This document shows positions 11,697 to 25,500 of a DNA stretch of 64,000 nucleotides, piece by piece. Made by a program: the position numbers and the translations under genes. This stretch comes from Xiphophorus maculatus (Eukaryota; Chordata; Actinopteri; Cyprinodontiformes; Poeciliidae), in the NCBI RefSeq assembly GCF_002775205.1, contig NC_036447.1, positions 19,946,501 to 20,010,500 of the forward strand, read 5' to 3'. The stretch's first letter is position 1; each line of letters opens with the position of its first letter. Under the pieces are notes generated by a model. The model was given only the letters and a program-made list of their open reading frames with translations, searched no databases and was not told where the DNA came from.

Positions 11697-12238
11697 TGGC
11701 ACTCAAACAGCAAGATCATAAATACAATTTCCTATGAACCTTAAGGCAATATACAAACAGCAAGGCTTTGTAATGTGAAAGTTATTGATTGCATAAAGAA
11801 GCCTACATAAACCTGATAGTTAAAGCTCCTATAAAATGGTATTTTGCTTATTGATATACTGTCCTTTTCTAATTATTGCATGTGTGACGGATAATTATGA
11901 GAACTATAACAGAGCTACAGGTTGTTTATTTAAAAAAAACATTTTCTCCCTTTCACCTTTTTCCCAAACACACACTTCTCATAAATACTGTAAGTTTCCA
12001 GCACAGGCACAAACAAATGACAAGTATTTCAGAGACACTACAGCAGCTGGAATTCTTTAGGTATACTTTACTGGTTGAGCTTTTCAATGGAAAATGCTGC
12101 AGTTTAAAGCAAAAACACAATCATCCTAAAAAACATAGTACCACCAGTTCAAACCAAACGGGTTGAAACAAATAAAAGGTCCACCTTCTCTCCTAAGGTA
12201 AGGTGACCCTTTATCCTAAGGTAAATCTGTGTAATCTG

Positions 12239-12279
12239 TAATTGTCAGATTACACATAGTATGTGTAATCTGACAATTA
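12239..12279. repeat. Near-perfect 19-bp hairpin, 3-nt loop
   Basis: Left arm 12239-12257 (TAATTGTCAGATTACACAT) is the exact complement of right arm 12261-12279, with loop AGT. Further partial copies of TGTGTAATCTG lie just upstream. It sits between the converging 3' ends of C22orf23 and micall1. Confidence 0.9.
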
Positions 12280-12595
12280 TTAGCCTTAAAAGACTTTGAC
12301 CTGTGAGTAGCCAAACTGAAACTCAAAAATGTGATGTTTTTACCGATCAGTGAACGCACCGTACCTCTGCACCATCAGGTCACAGTAACAAAAATCTGAC
12401 CTGTGGACGCTGTTACTGTGTAGAGAATATTTTCTGTAGCTGTGGGGTGTTTAAAATGTAGTCAGAAGAAGCTCCACTGCTGTAAGAACCTTGTTGAAAA
12501 CAAAAAATGTTTTTGCAAATAAGGCTGCAGAAGAACGAGAGAGAGTGACACTTTCAGTAGGCAACAGGAGGGCTGAATGAATTACATTCATAGAT

Positions 12596-12920
12596 TATGG
12601 GTGCACCGATGTATCGGCGCAAATTTCCTTAATTTTGGGAAATCGGTGATCATCCAATACTTACAATGTGAAGTCAAACTTATCCCCCAATCATCTACCT
12701 CAGCAAAGGCCTAAAAATCAGCCACTTCTTCTTTTCTCCTGTGTGACTGATTCAACAGCCCACCAGGTCATGTCTGCAGGTTTGCAGTTAACAGTCACCC
12801 CAACTCAGTAACATTTCAGACAAAAAAAAAAAATGGAGCCAAAGTCAAAATCGGCAGGTCAGGCTTTTTCAAGATCCGTAATCAGCGCTCAGCCAGAAAA
12901 CTGCAATCGGTGCACCCCTA
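12596..12920. mobile_element. Miniature hAT-like element (GGTGCACCGAT ends)
   Basis: The left end, TATGGGTGCACCGAT, and the right end, ATCGGTGCACCCCTA, are inverted repeats (11 of 12 outer bases match). The inner sequence carries scattered ATCGG motifs typical of this teleost family. I see no clear 8-bp target duplication. Relatives are at 13197-13213, 41236-41285 and 52797-52920. Confidence 0.6.
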
Positions 12921-13196
12921 ACTGTAGTTGGCCCGTTCTATTCTTTCTGGTTTTCAACATCGATTTATCATTATACTTATTATATATTCTCAGATGCAGT
13001 CTGAAACTGTCTCTGTTTCCAAGATTAACTGTTAATGATTGTTTAGCACAAGAAATGTGCAAAAGAATATTTTGAATGCAGTTTTCTTAAAGAATACTCC
13101 TCTCATGCCCCCAAGTAAATCTGGATTTGGATAAAAAACGTTTCGGAAGGTCAAAGCATAACAGAACCAGAGATTGGATCCACTCCCACAAAGTTC

Positions 13197-13213
13197 TGAT
13201 CGGTGCATCCCTA
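13197..13213. mobile_element. Right end of a second GGTGCAC element
   Basis: GATCGGTGCATCCCTA is the same terminal motif as the element at 12596-12920. The left boundary of this copy is not clear; diverged sequence runs back to about 13110. Confidence 0.5.
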
Positions 13214-13595
13214 CAATAAAACCATGACTTGTGGGTCTCAGGTATCAAGGTGAAACAAAAAGTTTAAAACATGGTTCTCTGCCGGACCTTCATGGTCACT
13301 GAGCAACACCGGAAGAGTAAAGCTTGGAAATAAAACAAATCAGTGTTGCGCAATAAAAACATCCCTTACACTTCACCGTGTTTACTATTCAGAGCTCAGA
13401 AAGCACTTGCTTGTTAGACCATCGCTTTGAAACACAAAGATAGATGGAAACAGTCACTGCAGACATTTTAGAAGGATTGTGAGCAGATGCAAGGTTGCAA
13501 GTGAAGTTTCTCTTCTTGACCTGATATGTTTCATAATTCTTCTTTTAATAAAAACTTATTTAGTCTTGTTAAAACAGTCCAACAGTCCCTGCTCC

Positions 13596-16500
13596 TCAGC
13601 TTTTGTCCTTGCGAGGGCTGTGGCTCTTTCCTGCGTCTCCTTTATGGCTCAGCCTCTTTAGAACCTTGATGGGTTTGAACTTTGTCCCTTTTTTCTTCTG
13701 GTGGTCACTGTCTGGATCCTTGTGAAAGTCTGACCAGAAGAGGAAGAAAATAAAAAAGTGACTTACAAAAAAAAATTAAGACTGATTTAGGAGCCTAGCG
13801 CCTAATTTTAAACATCCTACCTTTTTTCTTCAGCATGGCCTCCATTAGTTTGTCTTCTTCTTCTTCCCTGTTAACACAGCGATCATAAATATTACCAATC
13901 AGTACATACTAGTACAGCAGTGAAGCAAGCTGCTGACTACCTCTGTCGCTCCTGATCCATGCTGTTAACTATTTGGTTGCGCTGTTCAATGATGGTAACT
14001 AGCTCTGCCATTAGCTCCTGTTCCCGACTCTTGTCCTCCTCAGTCCAGTCTTTCTCTGTTTTAAAAAAAAAAAAAGAATACAAACATTTGTTTTACACTG
14101 TTAGAGACTCAATCTGTTTGTGCCAAAGGGCATTATGGAAGTCTATAAAGACCTGGTTTGTTGAGAAGACACCTCAGCTCATACTCCACATCAGCTTGCC
14201 TCTCCTCCAGGTTCTGCTGCTTTGCACTGTGTGGAGAACAAAACACCATTTTCTGGTTCATAGTTCAACTTCTATCAGATGCAATATAGCCTTGTCTCTT
14301 TAGAAAATAATCCATTATTCCATGTTTGCACTGTGGTACAAAAACAAGATAGAAATACCGTCAAAGGTTTGTGTACAGAAGCATCAACAGTCTGGGCCAA
14401 TAAATAAAGAATCAAGCAATTAAAAGCTTCCCGATAGTTTCTGTATCTGTAAATGGGTTAAAAGATTGCAGATGCACATCAGGTAATTCAGGTAATTACC
14501 TGATGGTAAGGTAATTCAGGTCATAAAGTCCAATTCTTTCGTAATTTTATGCCAGTTAAAACTAGCTGCAGATAAATTTACACAATCATAAACAGGAAAA
14601 TAAAAGTTGTTTTACTTTTATCTTTACAAAAAGACTGATTCATTTAACCATTTGCTTGATGAGAGCATCAATCAGCTTTTAGTCCTCAAAATATGAAGAG
14701 AACCGTTTCTTCAGTATTAGACTTACGTGTAGACCAGCTCAGCTTCACGTCGCACTAAATGATGTTTATGGTGAATCAGAGTGAACCAGTCCACCAGGAG
14801 GCGCTCCTCATCCTCATCTTCACAATAGAAGAGAAAGAACTTAAGCATGGCTTAGCATTAAATATCATTGAATACTTGTATTGAACAGAAATCATCTCTA
14901 CACACCTGAAGAAATGTCTCTGCGACATAAAAAGAGCACATGATAAGTCACTTCAGAGCTTTTCCTACCTTTTATGTGACACTTAGCCTGAAAAACAAAT
15001 TATGATAGAGGGGAAAGTGTAATCTTTCATCTCCGATTGAGATGGGATGTTGTTTTAGTGCCAAATTATGGTCAAAAGTTTTAATGTACGGTGGCTTCAT
15101 AAAACTATCATTTGTTTTCCAGAAGGGATTAGGAGATTTTAGCCATACCCAGATGTTTACTTTTAAAGAGAAACCTTCTCTCTTCAATATATGGAGAATA
15201 CATTAGTTTGTTTTGATAAGTAGAACACAATAAGTTCTTGTTGAACATTTCTACAAGTAGTGGGCTCCTAGCAGCTCCTCTGACCCGCCCTCGTATTGAC
15301 AGTTTCTGTAGTGCAGGGGTCTCAAACTCCAGTCCTCAAGGGCTGCAGTCCTGCAGTTTTTAGATGTGCCACAGGTACAAAACACTGGAATGAAATGGTT
15401 TAATTGCCTCCTCCTTGTGTAGATCAGTTCTCCAGAGCCTTAATGACCTAATTATTCTATTCAGGTGGTGCAGCAGAGGCACATCTAAAAGTTGCAGGAC
15501 AGCAGCCCTTGAGGACTGGAGTTTGAGACCCCTGCCAGTGTACTGACTTAACTATTTATCCTACTGGGTTTTTTTGTACAGTGAGATTTTGATCCTTTTG
15601 TAAACTCTGTACAAACCACAGGTTTAGCCAAAGTGATGCACATTTAATGAAAATCCTACAACTACCACAGACTAAAAGCTGGAACTGAAAAACGATTCAA
15701 CAAAGATTAGAAGATTGCTTTAAGATTATGCACATCTATGCAACCTGACTACTCTTTCATGTTTAACTATTTTCTAAATTTACTCTTTTACCTTGTGAAC
15801 TGTACAAAGCAACGGTCATATGAAAACGTGAAACAAGCTCTGAAATTATTTATCTTTGTCTCTTTTCTTTTTTACGTCACAAAAATATATTTCCAAGGGT
15901 GAGTAGACTTTTTATATTTACTGTATTGCATCGAGAAATAACAGAAACCACACATATGATACCGTTAGGAGTGTCTCTCAGCTTCTTCTCCAGCTCCACC
16001 CCTCTCTGCTCCAGCTCATCCAGCTGCTTCTCCAGCTGAACCAACTCCGCATGGATGTCCTCTACTGGGATGTACTGATCCGACTGCACCTGCAAGAATT
16101 ATTTGGAGCCTGGTGAGAACGTATCCTATTGGCATCATTTAAAAAAAACAAACAAACAAAAAAAAAACCCATGATCAAGCTACTTCATACCTTGCGTTTG
16201 ATAAGTGGGAACCCGTGTCCTGGTGCCGGGGGTCTGGCAGGACGAGAACCTTTGGAAGGTCGAGTTTCAGATTTGGCATTGGCAGGAGAAGCTTTCCTGT
16301 TGAAGGGATTCTCCTTACAAAACTTCTGCAAGAATTTAAAAAAGACATTTGATGGAAGATAAGCAAACCAATGTTGCAAAAGAGAACTTATTCTTCAGGG
16401 AGAGAGAAAAAGAGGAAGAATGGAAAACAGCCAAGATAAAAGTATGTTTCCATGTCTCTTGGTAGAAGAGACAAGAAAATTTGCAAAAAGAAAAGCTTAG

Positions 16501-19500
16501 CTTGATAGCGACGTTGAACGGTCTCGTTCAACAGCCAAACATTTATGCTAGTGATCTTGCATTTGTGTGAAACTGGGTTTGAGTTGATTCTCAATTTTGG
16601 CAATGTATATTTCTGATGTTTTTTTCTTTTGGCTTCATAATGTTTGATAAAAAAAAAAAAAATTTAAAACTTCTCAATGTTTGACATTGGCTAGCAAAAA
16701 TGTTTTTGCATCAATACAATAAAATGTTTAGTTCCAATGGTATCAATGACATCAGCAGTGATGTGATTAGCCAATGTTATGAATATGTGTTCATGTACTC
16801 CATCTTAAGTCCAGAGCATGCTAGTTTTTTTGTTACTTTTGCCACTACTAGATGATATGCATGTAAAATGTAACATAAACAGCACTATTCAGAGATGCAA
16901 TGAGTTTATAGCAGCTGTGCGAATGATCAAATCGTCTGTTGATTTGCAGCAATCCCCATTAATAGAAGATGTATAGGGCCCCAAAATCAAATTTTGCTTA
17001 GTCCCATTGAGGCTTGGACCAGCAGCCCTGATGCCAACATCTCCAGAAAACATATTAAAGATTGTGATTGTAGCATGTGTTACACACACCAGGACTGGTG
17101 TCATTTCCAAACAGCACCATAAAAAAAGACATTTGATGTAACAGATATACACCTGGACATTACGGTGTCAGGTGTATGGCTCGGCCTTACACCTGAGGCC
17201 GAGCCATACACTCGGCCAGGTGTATATAATGTCCATATACACCTGGACATTATGATGTCAGGTGTATATCTGGGCTGGATGCGATTTCATTACTTTGTTG
17301 GGTGCCTTCGTGGTTAGCGGGCTGGGAGTGGTGGTCGGTCGAGGTGGCTTGGCTCCAGTGTTGCGGCTGGTCTGAGGAGTGGCCGGCGCAGAGCTGGCAT
17401 TGGGAGGCAAAGCAGACGGGGAGGAGCTTTGGGAGGAATGGTTCTGGAGATCTGTAGAGGACGAGGAAGATGGGTTGTCGCCGGGTGACAAGATGGACGG
17501 CTCTGAGACACTCTTGCTGAAGCTCTGCTCCTGGTCGCTGCTGGCACCCAGTGGGAGCTGGGAGGAGCTGTGGTCTGAGGAGGAAGACAAACTCTCTATG
17601 CTGAGAGCTGGAGAAGGAGAACAGGAAGAGGGCTGCGAGTGAGAGGAAGCTGAGGAAGGTTGTTCGGTAAGAAGAATAAAATAATACAGAGGCAAGATGG
17701 CACAAATGAAGCGGAAAAGAAGAAGGGAGGGGATAAAATGGAAGCAAAAGAAAAAGAATGATTAATTTTCATTTACAGCACGTCGTCTAGAGAAGGTCAT
17801 CCCTTCATACACTGACAAGTATGTAGATAAGGAGAAATTATAACAGGACAGCATGAAGGTCTAAAAATGTTTATATTCAATGCCATTCTTCTATTCCATT
17901 TCATTCCAGTCTTCATTTCTATATTTCACAATGATTTTTGTTAATCATTATGAATTAATAAATGTATACATTTTTGTTGGTTGCATGTGTGTTGTTTTAT
18001 GTTCTCATCAGGTAAAGTGGCATGAATGACCTGTTCCTATAAAAATAAACTTGCCTTTAATGCATGACATTTATTAATATTTGTTAAAGAACATATTATT
18101 ACAACACAATACTCTTAACAGTCTATTTCTCCATCTTTACTCCTTGAGATCTACTGGCCTGCAGCTTTTAGATGAACCCAGCACACATGAATCAAATTCA
18201 CCAGGCCTCTGCAGTACTAGATCACATGTTCAGGGGTTCATTCGGCCACCTGATGCAGGTCTGTTGGAGCAAGGATGCATCTTAACGTTGCAAGATAGAT
18301 CTTGAGGACTGACAAAAATGTTCTAAAAACTACTAGAGACAAAAAAATGATTAAGGAATCCTCAATTTCTTTTGGTAAAACTTTCTAGAAAACCCCTTTA
18401 TGCTTCATTCACTCAGCACAAACCTGTAAGAGCTGTGAAGCTCATATGGGCATGCTGATACGAGTTTAATGTTAATTTTTAGTTAATGTGTAAATGTTCA
18501 GCTAGATGAGGTTTTGATCAAACCAACCTTGGTTCCCAGTAGGCGGTTGGGGGGGAACCCGAGGGGCTGGCCTTTTCTTGCTCTTCGCGCTGCCTGGGCT
18601 GGCAGAACGGGATGAACTTCCTGTTCTGGGCGTGACCTCTGAACCTGCCCCCTCAGGTGTCTGAGTGATGTTGTACCATGGGTGGGTGGCTGCCACTGCG
18701 GGTGGAGCTGTTCCTCCATCGCTTCCCTCTTCATTGACTTCATCGTCCTCATCCTCAAATGGGTTGGGGGGCGTGCTGGGTCCAGAGCCCTCCGCTTGGA
18801 GAGAAGACAGCGAGCCTGGGTTTGGAGGCGTTGCCACTCCAGGAGGGGGTGGAGGAGGGGCTTTCTTCCTCTTAGTTTCTGATTGGACCAGGGCAAGCCA
18901 AGGTGGGTCTTTAAGTTTATGGGTGCCACTGAACCATGAGACACAGACAGTGATGGAGGGGTCACACGGAGGAAAACCACATCATACACACCCATACACA
19001 CACAGTACCTTAGAAAAGCATAAATACCTCTTGAACGCTTTTTCACTTTGTCATTCAACAACCTCACATCAAGATACAATGAAATGTGAAATGGAAGGAA
19101 AATGATAAATAGTTTTCACATTTTTTGCTAATTGGAATCTGCTATGGAGTGCTTGTATTTGGCCCCTTTTACACCAATACTCCTTAAGTTGTGCAGATGT
19201 CAAATAGTCTTAACGGGAAACTAACTCTGCGCATCACCCTGACTTTGTAGGTGTGCTTTTCTTTGGCAGAAACAGTGAAAATCGTACTCACATAACTGGA
19301 GCTACAATGTCAAGTTTTACATTACAACATAGTGCAATAATGTGTTGGAATGATTCTAATAGATTGTTACAGGCCTAAATCTACCTGAAAACCCTGTTTA
19401 CAGGAGCTCCTCATCTAATCTGACTGATCATTAACTAGTGTAACAATGTAAAATGGGGAAAATCTCAGTCTCTAGATGCGCCAGTACTGAGGTACACACA

Positions 19501-22500
19501 TACCTCTAAAAAGTACATGTGTAATTGCAATAGAGATAGAGTTATAAAGTATTAATTGAGGGAGGGTGAATGACACACCTTTTAGATTTGAAAAAAAAAG
19601 CATCTATGTTTCATTCTTCTGCAACTTTGAATTATACACCACCCTTTGTGTATCACATAAAATCCCCATATTGCAGTTCAAAGTTTAGGGTCGTAAGTTG
19701 ACAAAGTATCCAACAGTTTTATGGGTATGAATACTTTTGCAAGGCACTAACAGTGATGGTTCACGCTGCGACAAAATGCATTTCAAAACTGTGACGAGGA
19801 ACTGCTAATGACATGATTCAGGGAGGTGAAATGGTGCCGATGCCCAGGAGAAGTGGCATCACACAGAAAACTGGCCCACCTTCCAGGAGACTGTGATCTT
19901 TCTCTTGGTTTGGGAGGAGTGGGGGGCTTCAGATGTTCACCTGTGATTTCAAAAGAAAAGTATGAACAAATGTTTGTGTATCTAATTTGAGAGCACTCAG
20001 ATCCTTATGAAGGAACTTACCGGCTGGGGAGCTGTTTGCGGTGCAGGACATCCGAACCCGAGGCGCTGGGCGAGGTGGAGGGGTGACCTCTGACACCCTC
20101 CTGGGTGCAGGAACAGGTCGACTGGCTTCAGCAGCTTCACCATCAGAGGGAGGAGGAAGATCCCCATTTAAAGCATCTTCAGCTTGAGTTTCTTCCTCTA
20201 TTTCACCCTCATCCTCCTCTTCATCACTCTCTTCAAAAGGATTAGGAGGAGAAGAAGGACGCGATTCCTCTTCTTCCTCACCCAAAGACTCTTCCTTACT
20301 TGTTACTACAGCAGTGGCTCTGACCGAGTCATCAGCTGGCGTCTCAGTGCTTGTTGAGCGAACTGGAGAAGGGGTCTTCGCCTCATCCCTCTCAGAGAGC
20401 ACGGGGAAGGGAGCTGCACTGCGACCGGTCCGAGCAGACTGAACTTCTTCTGGTTTCTTACTGAGATCTGGACGGCCGTTCTGAGTGGCAGAAGCGTGTC
20501 TTGAAAGATGGTGTGTACACACCAATGCCCCAGAGTTATTTCCTTTGTAGGATCCAGGAAGCAGAGTGCTGCGGCACTCTGTGCACCTAAAAGAGAAACA
20601 TCAACCTAAAGATTTTCTTACAGAAACACAGAGCTGTCACCCTAGAAATAGTAATAATAAATCTTATGTCAATAAAAGTCACAACTCAAACTATGTTTGA
20701 GTTGTTTGTTTTTTTCTTTTACATAAAAACATAATTTTACAATATATTTTGTTTAAGTATAATCCTGTAATTATGATGCACATATAAAGCACATCCATCA
20801 TATTTGCATTATCAAAAAAAAGACATATATTAGAAAGTGAAAATGTTAAGCTTACGGTTAAAAATCTTTAAGTGAAAACATGATGGTGGTTTGTTGGTGC
20901 AGGCCACCATAAACATGTCTTCACTAGATACTAACAGGAAGAACTATTCATGCAAAATACATCAGTTGAACTGAATTCAAGCTAGGGTTATGCAATGAAT
21001 TGCTTTTTTTCCAATTAATCACATTTTCTTACATTTTTGAAAAATCAGATTTTTTTTTACCAATACACTCCTTGGATTTCCATATGTCAGAATGCCCATG
21101 GCCCACCATCTTGTTTAAAAGTGTGCTGTACAGCTTCTATTTAGTTGGACTTTAAATTCAAGTCAGTTCACAGAAAGATTAATTGAAAGAAAAGCTACTT
21201 TTTGAAAATTATTTTTTGTAATTTATTTTGTTTTAAGAAAGTCAGAATAAAAGGCTTAAAACCAGATTTAGTTTGGAAAAAAAAAATCAGATTTTATTTC
21301 TAAGAAATATCATCCAGTCCTAATTCACGTTAGTTTCTTGACCTGTGTGGAGTAGAAAGCTTAATGGAGTTATGTCAATTGTTGCCCTAAATTCCTCTGG
21401 TTCAGTGGCTGGGTAAACTCTTCAGGAGTCAGGTGGTGGATGAAGTAGAGGTGATGATGAAGCGTTGTGGGAGAAGTGCTACTCTTAAATTGAGAACAAA
21501 AAGATTTTATGCTGGCCAGAAGTATATCTTTATAGACAAAAAAAATTGTGTCTAAGAACAAAAGAACCTAAAGACTACATTGTATTCAGATACGATGAAT
21601 TTCCTTGATATGTGATTGATGTTTTAAAAGCCAATATCTGATTAGCAGCTGAAACAATTTCTCCACAGGTTTTTACATGACAGCATCAGTAAGTGCTTGT
21701 TGTTTCCATTTGAAAATATAATTGAATGTAATTATGGTGTGCCATTTAGCACACTACACATAAATGATGTACCATAGTGGCCCGTCTAAAACGTTCATAT
21801 TTTGTAATAAGTATTTGTTTTTCTGACTCTAACTATGTGCTGTGGTTATAAATCTGTTTTTGGTTAAAAACAAAGAAATTATTTCTTAATTGTTTTTACT
21901 GCCATTTTTATCATCTAAATGCCCCCAAATATCTATATCGTAAATATCTGAGTTAATAATTTACACGTAAGACTGGAAGAAAATGTTTATAAACAATAAA
22001 ATACCCAATTCTTAAATATTAGCTACAGCAATCCATTTAAATAGATGTCACAATAATTTAGGAGTTTATTTTTCTCTAACGTGCCAAAAGTATGTTTGAC
22101 TCCACTGATGTTTTGCAGCCATCTTCTCAGTACTCACCTGAAACAGTTCCGATGGTAGAGCTTGCCGTCGATGAGGAACCTCTGCACCAGGTGAACGTGT
22201 TTCTGGCAAGCAGCACAAGTGCTGCTCAGGCTGCTGCGCTTGGCCGCTGCAGCCACCTCTGCACCGGTCTGCGCAGGCAGGACCCGACAACACCACAGAC
22301 CCAGGACGTTGTTTGCAGGACGGGGGGCACAAGGAGGAGACATCAGGGGAAGGGGCAAGATGTAGAGCAATGAGGGAGGGGGAGATTACACATGGAGTCA
22401 GGATTTGAGGATGTGGATTGTTCATTCTGCTTAATCTGGCTACATCTGCAGCTTGCTGATTCACGTCTGCACAGCTTAAAACAGCAGTTAGTTCAAACAA

Positions 22501-25500
22501 AAAACGTGTTAAAGTAATAAATAGTTAAAAAAAAAAACAGATTAGCACTCAAATATTTTTTGTTGTGACTGAAATTTAGGTTTGTTATATTTTTAGGCAT
22601 TTCTGTGTGTTATGCGTTATGTAAAGCGCTTAAAAGGCAACGCACTGCAAATCCTGCCACACAGGATGTTAGGATAAAACCGCAGTTAGTCTTTTATATA
22701 CAAAAGATGATTAGAAAACACTGACCTAAAGGGTTTTCCTTTACTTACTACCCCAACCCCCACCCCCACATTACTGCCTAGGCTCAGGACCAGAGAGTGA
22801 AGGGGGGAACAGATGTGAGGATGAAGAACAGGAAGAGGAATGAATTCCCATCTACAGACATGAGGAAGGGGGAGGATATGATGCCAGTATGGGATGGAGG
22901 AAAGAAGTTGGAGCCATGCGAGAAAAAAGAAAGACAGGATACAGAGGCTATCTTTATAGACTTATTCTATCGCTATGGTTACACCCCCCCCAGCCATAAC
23001 ACAATGCCCAAACAGGGACACATAGAAATATCAATCCCAGTGAGGATTGATGTAATGCTGGCTTCAAAGTTAAAACCAAACGGATCATGCAGATATATAT
23101 GACTTCAGATATACATGTACATTTTAAAAAGGGAACATGTGGCTTAATAGAATTTATTTGAAAAATACTTGTTTATGTCATGCAGTTTTAATAAATATTA
23201 GCCATGGAGACCAAAACCCAGCAGTCAAGTGAAAAGCAATGCAAGTACACAGACATTAGTTCATTTTAATGCGTTTTCCCTCCATGCCATTTCACACACT
23301 TACCTCAGGCTCAACCTCTTTGTCTTCTAAAGGCGTTGACGGCCTTTTTTGAGCTGGTTCATTATGGCTGACTGTACTGAGCCTCTTCATAGATGGGGGG
23401 TTTGCTGTGGTTGACAAAGCAAAAGGAGTCAGGTTAATCACATGGCAGACTTTGAAGATTTTGGAGAACGAAGTGAACCCACCTTGGGACTTGTTGTTAA
23501 AAAAGTTATAGTACTGAGAAACATATGTGATGACGCTCAGTCGGTCCGGGACTTTCATGGACACCATGTCTTCTGGGTCCAGCAGGGCTGGAATTCCCAG
23601 CTCCACCTCCGCCACCTCAAATGCCTGCAGCATAAACATGAAGGAGGAAGGGAAGGAACATTATCTGATAGGCTGATAATTTATAGTAGCTGACGGGTGC
23701 CAGGGGTCCATGATGTGTAGCAGGTTAGGCATATAGAGAACTCTTTTTGATCATTTAGCTAACCTGATTATTAATTTGACAATCACATAATGACTTTATC
23801 AAATTGATTTAATTAAATCCTTAGGGATTTACTTGAATTCAAAAGATTGATAGATAATGGAGTCAATGAAGAAAGTGAATTCCTGATAATTATCGCTGGT
23901 TTACCGTCTGTGATTGTTACAGGTGAACCACACAAACAGAGCTAACGGGCGAGCCATGAGGTTGCTTTTTACACAGCCATTTATATATACATATATATTT
24001 TAATCGCTGCCTGATTAGCTTGCAAAACCAAATGGAGCTTGAGCATTATTAATCTGTGAACAAATCTGGATTTTCCCTCACATCCTTTAAAAATCATTCT
24101 CACAGTGAAAGAGAGACAGTATTAGATGCCGCAGCCTGTTTGTGTTGTGTAAGCTAATGTGCTTACATGTAATTAAAAAATTATCCCTACCCCTGGCAGA
24201 TTTAAGATTAAAGAAATCTTCTCATTTACCAGATCAGTTCAATTCAAAAATACTTTATTGACCCCAAAGGGAAAATAAATGTTGCTGGTAAAATTGTTGG
24301 TATAATAACTGGAAGCAATGGTAATATTATGGAGAGGCTAGAACAATTTGAGAAGGAAACTAAAGATCAGGGTGATAGGAAAGAGGGTGATTCAAAAACC
24401 TGGAGCTTATTGCAAAAGTTTTCAAAAATACCAGTAGAAACAAGGAAAAAGCTGCTCAGCAATTATAAGAAGAGTTTGAATGTCTTCATGCCATTAAAGG
24501 TTTTTTTCCCCTATAGCTTTTTTATAAACAGTTGGAAAAATTAAGACTAAAAAAAGTTGCAAAGTTCTTTGCTCTTGCAATCCTCTCTTCATAACTTCTC
24601 TACAGGCTTGTGCAAAGAACATGCTTTTTTTCTGACCTTGAATGCATCACATGTCTCCCTCGGAGTCTGAGCCTTAGTCAGACTCCACCAGGATTAAGTA
24701 AAGGATTAAGTAACATTAACCCTACATAAGCTGTTAAATAAATCAAAGTCACGCTGGCCATGACTGGATTCACCCCAAAGGACAGGCGGCTAACAGACAC
24801 AACGCCTAAAAGCTAGCTTGCAAGAAATGAGCTAATACTCTATCATTAAAAACAAAAAATGACTTCATGAGAGCAAAACTTTGTGACTCACCAGATGGTT
24901 GTTCTCATAGACGTTTTCTTTAGACAGTGAATCAAAGTCTCTGAAATTAAAAAAAAGAGACAGAAACAAATTAGCATGTAGCCACTATAATTACAGACTG
25001 CAAGCTCATTTTTTAAAATCTTACCAGCTGTAAGCCTCCTAGATCCCTTGAAATGACCTTTCCATAATTTACTAGTGTATTTACATATTGTTGTATTTTG
25101 CAGTGAATTTTAATACTCCCTTTGCTATTTGATTTCTTTTCCTTCATCCCTCCCTGGTATTGAAATCAATTTTAAACGTAGATTAGGTGAAGATATTTTT
25201 TATGCATGATAAATCTAATTTGCATAAATGGTGACAGGAAAAGTGTTGTTTTAAGTTTCTTTTAAACTTAAAGAACTTTGAACAAAAATTAAATAGACCA
25301 CATTGACTGTAGCAGTCAGTTTTTCACCCATCCAGGCTCTTGTAACTTTTTTTGTGTCCAAGGCAACCAAAATGAAGGAATCCCAAAGAATCTTCAAAGT
25401 CACCCCTTTACTGAACAGTATGGTATTTATTCCGCTGACAAAGTCTTACTCATCATCTTTCTATTACTGGCAGGGCAGCTAGACACACAGCAATGTTGAG

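Noticed and set aside
24329-24544. Lysine/glutamate-rich 71-codon frame in micall1 intron 2
   Set aside because: Coiled-coil-like composition but on the opposite strand to the gene, no family match and next to a repeat.
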